From NCBI GenBank assembly GCA_028277115.1, contig JANQHG010000021.1:1-44084 (forward strand): a stretch of 44,084 nt of DNA. The letters run 5' to 3'. Source of the stretch: Azospirillaceae bacterium. GTDB taxonomy: Bacteria > Pseudomonadota > Alphaproteobacteria > Azospirillales > Azospirillaceae. Shown here one piece after another: positions 10,021 to 18,460 of the stretch; positions within the stretch are counted from its first letter, which is position 1, and each line of letters starts with the position of its first letter. A program made the position numbers and the translations under genes. Below the pieces are notes generated by a model. That model was not told where the DNA came from, ran no database searches, and saw only the letters and a list, made by a program, of their open reading frames with translations.

Positions 10021-11529
10021 TCAAGCGCGGCGCCGACGCAAGGCGCCAAGCAGCACCGGCGCGATCAGGACCACGGCGGCGAGGGCCAAAATACCGGCCG
10101 TCAATGGTCGCTCCCACAGGAACGACCAGCTGTCGTTGTTGATCAGGAGCGCGCGCCGCAGGTTTTCCTCCATCATTGCACCCAGGATGAAACCCAAGAT
10201 CATTGGCGCCATCGGAAAGTCGAGCAGGCGCAGGATCACCGCGGCGATCGCGAACCAGATCATCAGGTGAATGTCAAAGGTGTTGAAGCTGACGAAGTAG
10301 ACCCCGATCAATGAAAAGAAAATGATCAGCGGCAGCAGGATCTGGCCCGGGATCGCGAGCACCCGTGCGATGTAAGGGATCAGCGGCAAGTTCAAGATCA
10401 ACAGAATGATATTACCGATCCACATCGACACGATCACCGACCAGAACACGTCGGGCTGATCGATGTAGAGCCGCGGCCCCGGCTGGATGCCGTAGCCGAT
10501 CAGCGCGCCCAGCATGATCGCGGTGGTCCCGGACCCCGGAATGCCGAGCGTCAGCAACGGCACGAACGAGCCGGTGGCGGCGGCGTTGTTGGCGGTCTCG
10601 GGTGCCGACAGGCCGCGCACCGAGCCGTGGCCGAACGCGGCCCCCTTGGTCGGCCCGGCCAAACGCTGCTCCATGCCGTAGGCGAGAAAGCTGGCGATGG
10701 TGGCGCCGGCGCCGGGCAGGACGCCGATCAAAAAGCCGATCACCGACGAGCGACCGATCACCGGCGCCATCTCACCCACCTCGGCCTTGGACACCGCCAT
10801 CGAACCGAGGTTACGCTGGGCCTCCATCTCGCGCAAGCGGTCGGCATCGGTCTTCGGCTTGAGGATCGCAAGCAGCGCCTCTGACAGCGCAAATGTAGCC
10901 ATCACCAATAGCAGGAACGAAATGCCGTCGAGCAAATCGAGCGCGCCAAAGGTGAAACGCTGGACGCCCTGGGTCTGGTCGGTGCCGACGGTGGACAGCA
11001 TCAGCCCGACCACCGTCATCAACAGCGCCTTGACCACGTTGCCCTTGCCGGCGAACGCGGCGACCGCGCTTAAGCCCAGCACCATCAACGCAAAGTAGTC
11101 GGTCGATTGAAACGACAGCGAGACGTAGGCGAGCGACGGTGCCGCGATCAAAAGGAAGATCGCGGCGATCACACCCCCCGAAAACGACGAGTACGCGGCG
11201 ATCGCCAGGGCCTTGCCGGCCTTGCCTTGCTTGGCCAAGGGGTAGCCGTCGAACGAGGTCGCCACGGTGCTGGCGACGCCCGGCGCGTTGATCAGGATCG
11301 ACGAGGTCGAGCCGCCGAAGATCGCGCCGTAATAGACCGCGGCCATCAGGATGATGCCGGCTGAGGGCTCCAGGCTGGCGGCGATCGGGATCATCAGCGC
11401 GATCGCCGACATTGGGCCCAAACCCGGCAGCATGCCGATGAACGTGCCGACCAGGCATCCCATTAGCACCATCACCAGGTTGGTGAGCGTGAGCGCGGTT
11501 GAAAGACCGATCAGGATACCTTCGATCAT
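10021..11529 (-). CDS. tctA: TctA, large membrane subunit of tripartite tricarboxylate transporter
   Basis: The 502-residue polytopic protein carries the two copies of the TctA glycine motif, LVGTFIGMLPGLGPMSA near the N-terminus and LIGVLPGAGATIASFLAYG in the middle, plus FGGSTSSILINAPG. Around ten or more hydrophobic helices can be counted. Together with TctB and the periplasmic TctC it forms a secondary, cation-coupled importer of carboxylates. I set the start at the ATG at 11529 (MIEGILIGLS); the frame is open 16 codons further but into the tctB end. Four bases separate it from tctB. Confidence 0.94.
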   Translation of the reverse strand: MIEGILIGLSTALTLTNLVMVLMGCLVGTFIGMLPGLGPMSAIALMIPIAASLEPSAGIILMAAVYYGAIFGGSTSSILINAPGVASTVATSFDGYPLAKQGKAGKALAIAAYSSFSGGVIAAIFLLIAAPSLAYVSLSFQSTDYFALMVLGLSAVAAFAGKGNVVKALLMTVVGLMLSTVGTDQTQGVQRFTFGALDLLDGISFLLLVMATFALSEALLAILKPKTDADRLREMEAQRNLGSMAVSKAEVGEMAPVIGRSSVIGFLIGVLPGAGATIASFLAYGMEQRLAGPTKGAAFGHGSVRGLSAPETANNAAATGSFVPLLTLGIPGSGTTAIMLGALIGYGIQPGPRLYIDQPDVFWSVIVSMWIGNIILLILNLPLIPYIARVLAIPGQILLPLIIFFSLIGVYFVSFNTFDIHLMIWFAIAAVILRLLDFPMAPMILGFILGAMMEENLRRALLINNDSWSFLWERPLTAGILALAAVVLIAPVLLGALRRRRA

Positions 11530-11533
11530 GGTC

Positions 11534-11995
11534 TCAACGCCCCAGAAACGCCGGCAGCGGGGCAACGTAGACGTCAAGCACTTCGCTCATCAAGAGCCAG
11601 AAACCGACGACGATCGGGGCCGAGGCGCCGACCAAGACCAGCGGCCGACGCTCGCCGAGCAGCGCGAAGCCGACCATCAAGAAGAGCGTCGTCGCGAGCA
11701 GGAAACCGGCCGGGCGGACCGTCAGCGCGTAGGCGAACATCAACAGGATCACGAGCGCGGCGGTCAGCCAGTTATAGCCCCGGAGTACCGGCTTGGTGTC
11801 CGAGCCGGGGAAGATCAGAAGCATCAACGCCAAAACGATGCCGAGGACACTCAAGGCCTCCGGCATGGTCCGCGCGTGGAAGGCCGCGTTCATCTGGAAC
11901 GGCAGCATGCGGATTTCCTGACTCATTACGCCGTAACCGACGCAGAACGCGAGCAGAAGCATCGCACCGACGCGATCCTTGGACAATATCGTCAT
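11534..11995 (-). CDS. tctB: TctB, small membrane subunit of tripartite tricarboxylate transporter
   Basis: The 153-residue protein has four hydrophobic helices (about residues 9-25, 45-62, 77-92 and 95-135 in two parts), the TctB pattern. Sequence conservation in this family is low, so identity comes from topology and location directly before tctA. The ATG at 11995 has gggaggg 5-6 bases upstream; the longer open frame is not supported. Confidence 0.88.
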   Translation of the reverse strand: MTILSKDRVGAMLLLAFCVGYGVMSQEIRMLPFQMNAAFHARTMPEALSVLGIVLALMLLIFPGSDTKPVLRGYNWLTAALVILLMFAYALTVRPAGFLLATTLFLMVGFALLGERRPLVLVGASAPIVVGFWLLMSEVLDVYVAPLPAFLGR

Positions 11996-12085
11996 TCCGC
12001 ACCCTCCCGAACCCCCTGAACATCCCCCAAACCAGGGACCGACGCCGTGCGCCGCGCGCTCCCATCCGGCTGCTGACACGGCCAC

Positions 12086-12105
12086 CCCCCGCCTTGGGGC
12101 GGGGG
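12086..12105. terminator. GC hairpin in the tctC-tctB gap
   Basis: Perfect 8-base arms cccccgcc/ggcggggg with loop ttgg lie in the 285-base gap between tctC and tctB. No T run follows. It may trim or attenuate the transcript so that the binding protein is made in excess over the membrane subunits, a common arrangement in transport operons. A second, imperfect G/C hairpin lies near 12188-12232. Confidence 0.4.
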
Positions 12106-12280
12106 AAGGCATCGGCTTGAAGCGGCACGGCGCGCATCATACCCTTAGACGAAAATGCAGCGGTCCGCCCTCAGGTCTTCAGCGCGGCCCCGCCCCCTGC
12201 CGTTATCCCTCGCGGTCAGGCGGGGGAGACGGAGAGTGGGTCGGACCGCACGCCGAAGCTGTGCCAGCACGTTCACCCGA

Positions 12281-13261
12281 TCACAGGAAGCCGAGTTCGC
12301 GCATCAGGTCGCCGATCTGCTGTTCCTGGTGCTCCAGGAAGGTGCCGAAGTCGTCGCCCGGCTTGAAGATGTTGACCCAGCCGTTGCGGGCCCGGACGGT
12401 CTCCCATTCCGGCGTGTCGTACATTTTCTCGAACGCTTCGATGTACTTGGCGCGGGTCTCCGCCGGCAGGCCCGGCGTGGCGAAGAAGCCGCGCCAGTTG
12501 ACGAACTCGGCATCGCTGCCGGATTCCTTGCAGGTCGGATAGTCGGGGAATTCGGCCAGGCGCTCTGCGGCGGTGACGCACAGGATGTTGACCAGACCCT
12601 GCGACGCCAGGTCGACCGCCTCGGAGAACCCGGTCGAAAGGGCGCGGATCTCGCCCGACAACAGCCCGGCCATCGCCTTGCCGCCGGCATCGTAGGGGAT
12701 GTACTTGACCTCGGTCGGGTTTGCACCCACCCCCTTCATGACCAGGGCGGCGACCAGGTGGTCCATGCCACCGGCGACCGAACCGCCGCCGATCGCGACC
12801 GCGCGCGGGTCCGCATTATAGGCGGCGTGGAGGTCGGCAAAGGCCTTGATCTCGCTCCCGGCGTTTGAGACCAGCGCGGCATAGTCGCCGATGATGCCGG
12901 CAACCAGGGTCAGGTCGCGGAAATTCTGGGGGAAAACCCTCTGCAGCGACCGGATGACGATCGGGGTCGAGTTGACCATCAAGGTGCCGGGGTCACCGAC
13001 CTCGATCAGGTGGGCGATCGCCTTGCCGCCGCCGCCGCCCGACATGTTCTCGAAGGTTGCTTTGCCGACCAGGCCCGACTTGGTCAACGCCTCGCCGGCG
13101 CCGCGCGCGGTGCCGTCCCAACCGCCGCCGGCGCCGCCCGGAATCAAGAAGTGGATCCGCTCGACCACTTGTTGGCCGTCGGCGCGGGCCATGCCGGCGG
13201 CGATGGTCAGGGCCGCAGCCGCCGCAAGGGCGACGGAGCGCAGCCGTGGCGCATACCTCAT
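12281..13261 (-). CDS. tctC: TctC/Bug-family periplasmic carboxylate-binding protein
   Basis: The 326-residue protein starts with a signal peptide (basic start, Ala-rich core, likely cut after GMARA near residue 27) and continues with the Bug-family pattern: IHFLIPGGAGGGWDGTARG, the ligand-binding loop region, and FPDYPTCKESG near the C-terminus. It captures the substrate and delivers it to TctAB. The start has a strong aggagg site 5 bases upstream. It lies 36 bases after the lyase gene and belongs to the same transcription unit. The substrate cannot be predicted, though the neighbouring enzymes point to a citrate-like or branched dicarboxylate acid. Confidence 0.93.
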   Translation of the reverse strand: MRYAPRLRSVALAAAAALTIAAGMARADGQQVVERIHFLIPGGAGGGWDGTARGAGEALTKSGLVGKATFENMSGGGGGKAIAHLIEVGDPGTLMVNSTPIVIRSLQRVFPQNFRDLTLVAGIIGDYAALVSNAGSEIKAFADLHAAYNADPRAVAIGGGSVAGGMDHLVAALVMKGVGANPTEVKYIPYDAGGKAMAGLLSGEIRALSTGFSEAVDLASQGLVNILCVTAAERLAEFPDYPTCKESGSDAEFVNWRGFFATPGLPAETRAKYIEAFEKMYDTPEWETVRARNGWVNIFKPGDDFGTFLEHQEQQIGDLMRELGFL

Positions 13262-13297
13262 GGTATTCCTCCTAAACGTCGCTGTTGTTGCCGTTGC

Positions 13298-14146
13298 CTA
13301 CTCTGGGGATGCCGGACCGTCGTAAGTCCAGCGGTAGTGCGGCGGGGTCGGACCCTTGTTCCGCCCGCCTTGGCCCATCTGCTCCCACGCGTGGGCGAGC
13401 ACGCCGACCGACCGGGACAGACAGAACAGACCGCGCGCCAACGGCGCCGGGAAACCGAGCTCGGCGAAGATCACGGCGGTCGCGCCGTCGATGTTCATCG
13501 GCACCGCGGTGCCGCGTCGCGCCGTCAGCGTTGCTTGGACCGCCCGGCCGATCGCGGCGAAGTTGCCCGAAACGATGCCGGCGTGTGCCGCTTCATCGAC
13601 CAAGCTGAGCAGGCGCGGCGCGCGCGGGTCCTCCGGCTTGTGGAAGCGGTGGCCGAAACCGGGGACGAAGCGTGACCGTGTCGCCTGCCAGTGATCGATC
13701 TCGGCGACGACCGCGGGCGTGATCGGTGTGCCATCCGCGAAGCGGGCGGCGATCGCGGCGTAGAGCTCGACCGCCTGCTCGCCGGCACCGCCGTGGACGT
13801 CGCCCAGCATGTTAACCGCCGACGCCATGGCGCCATTGAGATCGAGGCCGCAGGTCACCGCCATCCGTGCGCACGCGATCGACGGCGCCTGAGGGCCGTG
13901 GTCGACGGCCGCGACCAACGCGCTTTCGAACAGCCGCGCCTTGCCGGCCGACGGCAAATCGCCGCGCAACATCAGCCAGATCATCTGCGGCAGGCTGACG
14001 GTGCCGATCAGCTCCTGGATCGGCCGGCCGCGCAGCCTGATCACGCCGGGCGCCATGTCGATGATCGCCGTGCGCCACCAGTCGCGCACGTCCTGGCCGG
14101 GAGCGGTATCGGCGGCGGCCAGCGGATCGGCCGGTGCGCCGCTCAC
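13298..14146 (-). CDS. Citryl-CoA lyase / citrate-synthase-family enzyme
   Basis: The 282-residue protein is a short member of the citrate synthase fold. The three catalytic positions are visible: His in DVHGGAGEQA, His in PGFGHRFHKPEDPRAPRL, and Asp in MNIDGATAVIFAELGFP. At 282 residues it lacks the N-terminal portion of ordinary citrate synthase (about 370-430 residues), like proteins annotated as citryl-CoA lyase that occur beside class III CoA-transferases. The start is a GTG whose GTGA overlaps the CoA-transferase stop. Inference: the transferase activates an imported acid as a CoA ester and this enzyme cleaves or forms a C-C bond in it. Direction and substrate are unknown. Confidence 0.82.
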   Translation of the reverse strand: MSGAPADPLAAADTAPGQDVRDWWRTAIIDMAPGVIRLRGRPIQELIGTVSLPQMIWLMLRGDLPSAGKARLFESALVAAVDHGPQAPSIACARMAVTCGLDLNGAMASAVNMLGDVHGGAGEQAVELYAAIAARFADGTPITPAVVAEIDHWQATRSRFVPGFGHRFHKPEDPRAPRLLSLVDEAAHAGIVSGNFAAIGRAVQATLTARRGTAVPMNIDGATAVIFAELGFPAPLARGLFCLSRSVGVLAHAWEQMGQGGRNKGPTPPHYRWTYDGPASPE

Positions 14147-15348
14147 AGCACCCCCTCCGCCCGCAGCGCGGACACCTCGCTCTCCGAGAGTCCGAGCGCG
14201 CCGAACACCTCGTCGGTATGGGCGCCGAGTTGCGGCGGCGGCGTGCAGACCGCGGGGGCGGCGCCGTTTATCCGGACGCCGGTCCGCACCACCGAAATGT
14301 CGCGTCCAACGCCGGGGACATCGGTGAATTCGGCGACGAGGCCGCGTTCGGCGATCTGTGGCATGGCCAACGTTTCAGGCACCGTAAGAACCGCGCCGGC
14401 CGGCACGCCCTTTCGGTTGAGCTCGCGGGCCCATTCACGCGCCGGGCGGGTGACCAAAGTCTCCTCCAGCGCGGCCTTGAGCGCCGTGCGATTGCGCTTG
14501 CGGTCCTCGCGGGTCGCGTAGTCCGGGTGAGCCACCAGGTCGTCGCGGCCGAGGTGGGCGCACAGAGCCTCCCACTGCTCGTCCTTGTTGGCGGCGATGT
14601 TGATCAATCCGCCGCCGGCGCGAAAGGCGCCCGACGGGGCCGATGTCGGGTTCTCGTTGCCCTGGGCGTGGGGTTCCTGGCCGGCGATCAGCCAGTTGGA
14701 GACGACCCAGCCCATGGTCGCAAGGACCGCCTCGAGCATCGAGACGTCGATGAACGCGCCGCGTTCGCGGTCGTTAAGAGCGGCAGCGATCGCGAACGCC
14801 GCGGTGATGCCGCCGACCGTGTCGGCGATCGGGTAGCCGACCCGCAAGGGTGCGCTCGTTTCATCGCCGGTGATCGCCATGACGCCCGAGGCGCCTTGGA
14901 TGATCTGGTCGTACGCCGGGCGATGGGCCCACGGGCCGTCTTGGCCGAACCCCGAGATCGCACAGTAGATCAACTTGGGATTGAGGGCGCTCAGCACCGA
15001 CCAGCCGAGGCCGAGCCGGTCCATTACGCCGGGCCGGAAGTTTTCGACCAGAACCCGGGCGCCCATAACCAGGCGCTTGAAAAGATCCTTGCCGCGCGGG
15101 TCCTTGAGGTTGAGCGTGACCGAGCGCTTTCCGGCATTCTGGGCCAGAAACGATACGCCCATCAGTTTCTGGTTAAGAGCCGGATCGGCGCCGAGCTGCC
15201 GCGCCAAGTCACCGCGGCCGACCGGCTCGATCTTGACCACATCGGCACCCAGGTGGACGAGCTGATGACAACAATACGGCCCCGCCAGCACGTTGGTCAG
15301 GTCGAGGACCCGAACACCGGCCAGTGGGCGCGACGACGCCGACCCCAC
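14143..15348 (-). CDS. CaiB/BaiF family class III CoA-transferase
   Basis: From the GTG at 15348 the protein is 401 residues, the family norm. It begins RPLAGVRVLDLTNVLAGPYC and contains HRPAYDQIIQGASGVMAITG, in which the Asp corresponds to the catalytic Asp of formyl-CoA transferase, and the VGYPIADTVGGI segment. The frame is open 47 codons further upstream, but the GTG is preceded by gggagg at proper spacing and matches the conserved family start, so I prefer it. It transfers CoA between carboxylic acids. First gene of the unit CoA-transferase, lyase, tctC, tctB, tctA. Confidence 0.9.
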   Translation of the reverse strand: MGSASSRPLAGVRVLDLTNVLAGPYCCHQLVHLGADVVKIEPVGRGDLARQLGADPALNQKLMGVSFLAQNAGKRSVTLNLKDPRGKDLFKRLVMGARVLVENFRPGVMDRLGLGWSVLSALNPKLIYCAISGFGQDGPWAHRPAYDQIIQGASGVMAITGDETSAPLRVGYPIADTVGGITAAFAIAAALNDRERGAFIDVSMLEAVLATMGWVVSNWLIAGQEPHAQGNENPTSAPSGAFRAGGGLINIAANKDEQWEALCAHLGRDDLVAHPDYATREDRKRNRTALKAALEETLVTRPAREWARELNRKGVPAGAVLTVPETLAMPQIAERGLVAEFTDVPGVGRDISVVRTGVRINGAAPAVCTPPPQLGAHTDEVFGALGLSESEVSALRAEGVL

Positions 15349-15861
15349 GAACGCGCCTCCCACCCTCGCAACCGTCCCCAAATCCCGCGTCGCGCGGCAT
15401 GCGACGCCCCGGCGATGCGTGAAGTCGCCGGACGTCGCGCGACGCCGTGAAATTTTCACGGTACGCCCCAGATGGCCCTTTGCGGCCATTCTTTGCGATT
15501 TTACCGTGTCCTTCTAATTTTCTGGCGCTCTACATTCGTTTCGGACAATCGGTCGCCGACCAGCGAACGGATCGAAACGCGACGTTACGCAACGAACGCC
15601 GGCCGCGTCAATCGCCAAGTGCTTACGTGCAGCGTAACAATCGAGCATGCCGCGGCGGCGCGCCCGGAGCGATGGCATGGCCCAGGGCCGGCGGGGACCG
15701 ACCATCCGCGATGGCGGTGATCATCTTTCACCGGTACTGCCAACGATCTTGGGTCCATGACACCGCCATCGGCACCTTTGGGCAGCAACCACACCGCCCG
15801 GACCCTGCCACCCGACGCCCGGGAGACCCTGGCACGCGCCGAAGAGTGACCTCTGGCGCGG
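15349..15861. other. Divergent intergenic region before the CoA-transferase operon
   Basis: About 510 bases separate the CoA-transferase and AbrB-family starts. It holds one clear palindrome (15445-15461). Base composition falls locally around 15480-15620 (AT-richer than the genes), as expected of promoter DNA. The small open frames here overlap each other in several phases and show no recognisable protein. Confidence 0.5.
15445..15461. promoter_or_regulatory. 17-base palindrome upstream of the CoA-transferase/tct operon
   Basis: CCGTGAAATTTTCACGG is a perfect inverted repeat with 8-base arms around a single central base. It lies about 100 bases upstream of the GTG start of the operon, a good place for a repressor or activator operator. 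No cognate regulator gene is adjacent. Confidence 0.45.
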
Positions 15862-17082
15862 GTGTCCGGATGCGCGAACGCGGTGAATGAAACGCGCATT
15901 TGCCGACGCGCGGCCAATGGTTCGTCCCCATATCGAAGGGCATCCGCGCACGCATGGGCCTTCGTGCGTCAGTCTCGCAGCGCATGGAGCCCGGCGACTT
16001 TGCTCCTTTCCAAGTTCCTCCCGTCACGGCCGGTCGTCCTTACACTGGCGATCGGCGCCGTCGGCGGCTTCCTGGCCGACGTGATCGACCTGCCGCTTGC
16101 CTGGATGCTCGGCGCGCTGGCGACGACGATGATCGCCAGCATCGGCGGCGTGCGGTTGTGCATCCCCGACGGCGTGCGCCTGGTGACGCTGGCGGTGATC
16201 GGCGTCTTCTTGGGCACCGGTTTCACGGACGGGTCTCTCGCGCGGATCGGCGACTGGGCGACCAGCCTGGCTGCGCTGGTTGTGTTTGTGCCGGTCTCGA
16301 CCGTGGTGTCGACGGTCTATTACCGACGGATCGGCCGGTTCGACCGGGTGACCGCGCTGTTCTCGGCGACGCCGGGCGGGCTGACCCCGATGGTGGTGAT
16401 CGGCGGTGCGTCCGGCGGCGACATGCGCCGGATTGCCCTGACCCAGGGCCTCCGCGTCGTTTTCTTGGTGGTGCTGACCCCGCTCTTGGTGCTTGGCGTC
16501 CAGCCGGCCGATGACGGGCCCCCGGTCGCCCTCCCTGCGGTCGCCGCGATCGACCCGGTCGAGGTGGCCGTGCTCGTCGGAACCGTGCTGGCCGGGATCG
16601 CCGTGGCGCGCCTGCTGCGCGTCCCGGCCGCCGAGATGACCGGCGCGATGTTCACGACCGCCGCCCTCTACGCCACCGGCACGGTCGCGCTGGCCCTGCC
16701 CGAGACGCTGCTCAACCTCGCGCTCTGGTTGCTGGGCTCGGCGTTGGGCGCGCGCTTCGCCGGGTTCGGCGTCCGCGAGTTGCTGTCCGTCACCTGGGTC
16801 GCGCTGGGGGCGATCGCGCTGATGCTTGTGCTGGCGCTGGTGGTCGCCGCTTTGGTCAGCCTGCTGCCCGATGTCGCGTTCCTGCCCGCCCTGCTCGCCT
16901 TCGCCCCTGGCGGGGTGTCTGAGATGTGCCTGATCGCGCTCGCCTTCGACCTCGACCCGGCGTTCGTCGCCTTCCACCACCTGGTGCGCTTGACCCTGAT
17001 CCTGCTTGCCGCCCCACTGGTCGCACGCGTGCTCTATGGTGGATCGGAGCCGCCCGCGCGCGCGACGCCAGCGCCGTCGTGA
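15862..17082 (+). CDS. AbrB-family integral membrane protein
   Basis: The protein (406 residues from the first possible start) has two tandem halves of membrane helices with the AbrB/duplicated-domain motifs GAVGGFLADVIDLPLAWMLG near the start of the conserved part, ATPGGLTPMVVIGGASGGD in the first half, and FAPGGVSEMCLIALAFDLDP in the second, matching the AbrB (ammonia monooxygenase-labelled) transporter family. Its substrate is unknown. The first approximately 45 residues are Arg/Ser-rich and not conserved, so the true start is probably downstream: the GTG at 15964 or the TTG at 16000 fit better, though neither has a clear ribosome site. It is transcribed alone. Confidence 0.85.
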   Translation: MSGCANAVNETRICRRAANGSSPYRRASAHAWAFVRQSRSAWSPATLLLSKFLPSRPVVLTLAIGAVGGFLADVIDLPLAWMLGALATTMIASIGGVRLCIPDGVRLVTLAVIGVFLGTGFTDGSLARIGDWATSLAALVVFVPVSTVVSTVYYRRIGRFDRVTALFSATPGGLTPMVVIGGASGGDMRRIALTQGLRVVFLVVLTPLLVLGVQPADDGPPVALPAVAAIDPVEVAVLVGTVLAGIAVARLLRVPAAEMTGAMFTTAALYATGTVALALPETLLNLALWLLGSALGARFAGFGVRELLSVTWVALGAIALMLVLALVVAALVSLLPDVAFLPALLAFAPGGVSEMCLIALAFDLDPAFVAFHHLVRLTLILLAAPLVARVLYGGSEPPARATPAPS

Positions 17083-17263
17083 TCGAGATCGAACCGGCGG
17101 TGGATGCCGGCGGCGGCCGATCCGGCGCTTTCGGATCGGCCGACGCGCCGCACCTTTACCGCGCAGGACATGCTGCGCATCCTGGTGGGGACCGAGACCA
17201 GCTTCGCCTCGATGATTAACCTCGTGGGATGGCTCCTGGCTCTCAAATGGATGCCGATAGGCC

Positions 17264-18307
17264 TCAGCGGGTTGCGTATGCGAGGTAGCGCTCGTGGATC
17301 ACCTGATCGGGTGGGACCCCATACCTGGCCGCCACCCGCTTGACGCCCTCGACCAAGCTCGGTGAGCCGCAGATGTAAATGTCGGGCGACGCCGATTGTT
17401 GGGTGAGCGTCCGATCCAGGGCATCGACCACACTGCCGGTAACGCCGGTCCAACCGGCAGTCGGCGTGGTGACGCAGGTCGTGACCGTGAGCGGGGCGTA
17501 CGCGGCGGCGAGCGCGGCCAGTTCATCCTGGTAGAACAGCTCGTCGCGGCGCCAGACGCCGAACAGGAGATGGCACGGGTGGGGTTCGTCGAAAGCGGCC
17601 ATCTGGCGCACCATAGACAAAACCGATGCCAATCCGCAGCCGCCGGCGACGAACAGACGCGGCCGCAGCCCGTGATCGACCAGCGTGAAGGTGCCGAACG
17701 GACCTTCGACCTCGACGTCGGCGCCGACCTCTGCGGTCTCGCGCAGCCAGGTGGAGAAGGCGCCGCCGTCGCGCAGTTTGATCAGGAATTCCAGCGTGCC
17801 GTCCCAGTTCGGCGCGTTGGCCAAGGAATAGGGCCGCTTGACCTCAGTGGCAGGAACCGCGAGTTGGACGAACTGGCCGGGATCGAACGGCAGTGCCAGT
17901 GTGCCGTCGTCCTCCATTGCGAGCTGCAGGTCGAGCCGGACCGTATCGGGCGTCAGGAATCGTTTGGCACTGATCCGGGCGCGACGTTGCGGCGGGCGGG
18001 CAAACCTCATCATCGCATGGGCGTAAGGCAGGGCAAGCTTCAGCGGGCCGGCCGGCCGCGTCCGACACATCAGCACGTCGCCAACCGCGCGGCGGTCCGG
18101 CGGCAAAGCGTCGTCGCTGACCGTCCCAAGGACGAAGTCGCCCTCGACCGCCGTTGCGATGCAGGCACCGCACGCGCCGGAGTGGCATTGGGCGTTCAGA
18201 AAAACCTCGGCGCGTTCAGCCGCGGTGACGACGTCAAGACCGTCGCGGCACGGGAACGAAACTTCGCAACCGTCGGTGGTGGTCAACGTGACCAAGTGTT
18301 CGGGCAT
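17264..18307 (-). CDS. hcr: NADH:acceptor reductase with N-terminal [2Fe-2S] domain, likely Hcp reductase
   Basis: The 347-residue flavoprotein begins with a plant-type [2Fe-2S] ferredoxin domain (Cys41, Cys46, Cys49, Cys81), followed by the FAD domain (RPYSLANAP) and the NAD domain (VAGGCGLASVLSM, YICGSPSLVEGV). This order, ferredoxin first, is that of methane monooxygenase and benzoate dioxygenase reductases; E. coli Hcr has the ferredoxin domain last. Its position directly downstream of hcp on the same strand makes electron donation to Hcp the likeliest role, but a lost oxygenase partner is possible. A 153-base gap with a stable hairpin separates it from hcp. Confidence 0.8.
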   Translation of the reverse strand: MPEHLVTLTTTDGCEVSFPCRDGLDVVTAAERAEVFLNAQCHSGACGACIATAVEGDFVLGTVSDDALPPDRRAVGDVLMCRTRPAGPLKLALPYAHAMMRFARPPQRRARISAKRFLTPDTVRLDLQLAMEDDGTLALPFDPGQFVQLAVPATEVKRPYSLANAPNWDGTLEFLIKLRDGGAFSTWLRETAEVGADVEVEGPFGTFTLVDHGLRPRLFVAGGCGLASVLSMVRQMAAFDEPHPCHLLFGVWRRDELFYQDELAALAAAYAPLTVTTCVTTPTAGWTGVTGSVVDALDRTLTQQSASPDIYICGSPSLVEGVKRVAARYGVPPDQVIHERYLAYATR

Positions 18308-18340
18308 GGGCGCGACCCACGAGGTGGAGGTTCAACGGCC

Positions 18341-18387
18341 GACCGCGCCGTCGCGCCGGCCGGTCATCCGGGTCCGACGGCGCGGTC
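18341..18387. terminator. Stable hairpin between hcp and the reductase gene
   Basis: Perfect 13-base arms (gaccgcgccgtcg at 18341-18353, its complement at 18375-18387) enclose a 21-base loop within the hcp-reductase gap. There is no T run. It could attenuate read-through or protect the upstream message's 3' end. Confidence 0.45.
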
Positions 18388-18460
18388 CGGGCGGCCCTTT
18401 CGGCCATGACGGGACGCGAACGGCGACGCGGGAGCGCGCCGCCGGTGCGATCGGGTGGTC

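Noticed and set aside
17083-17263. Small gene between the AbrB-family protein and the reductase
   Set aside because: Short open frames here have no ribosome site, no motif and differ in every phase; the gap is simply between convergent genes.
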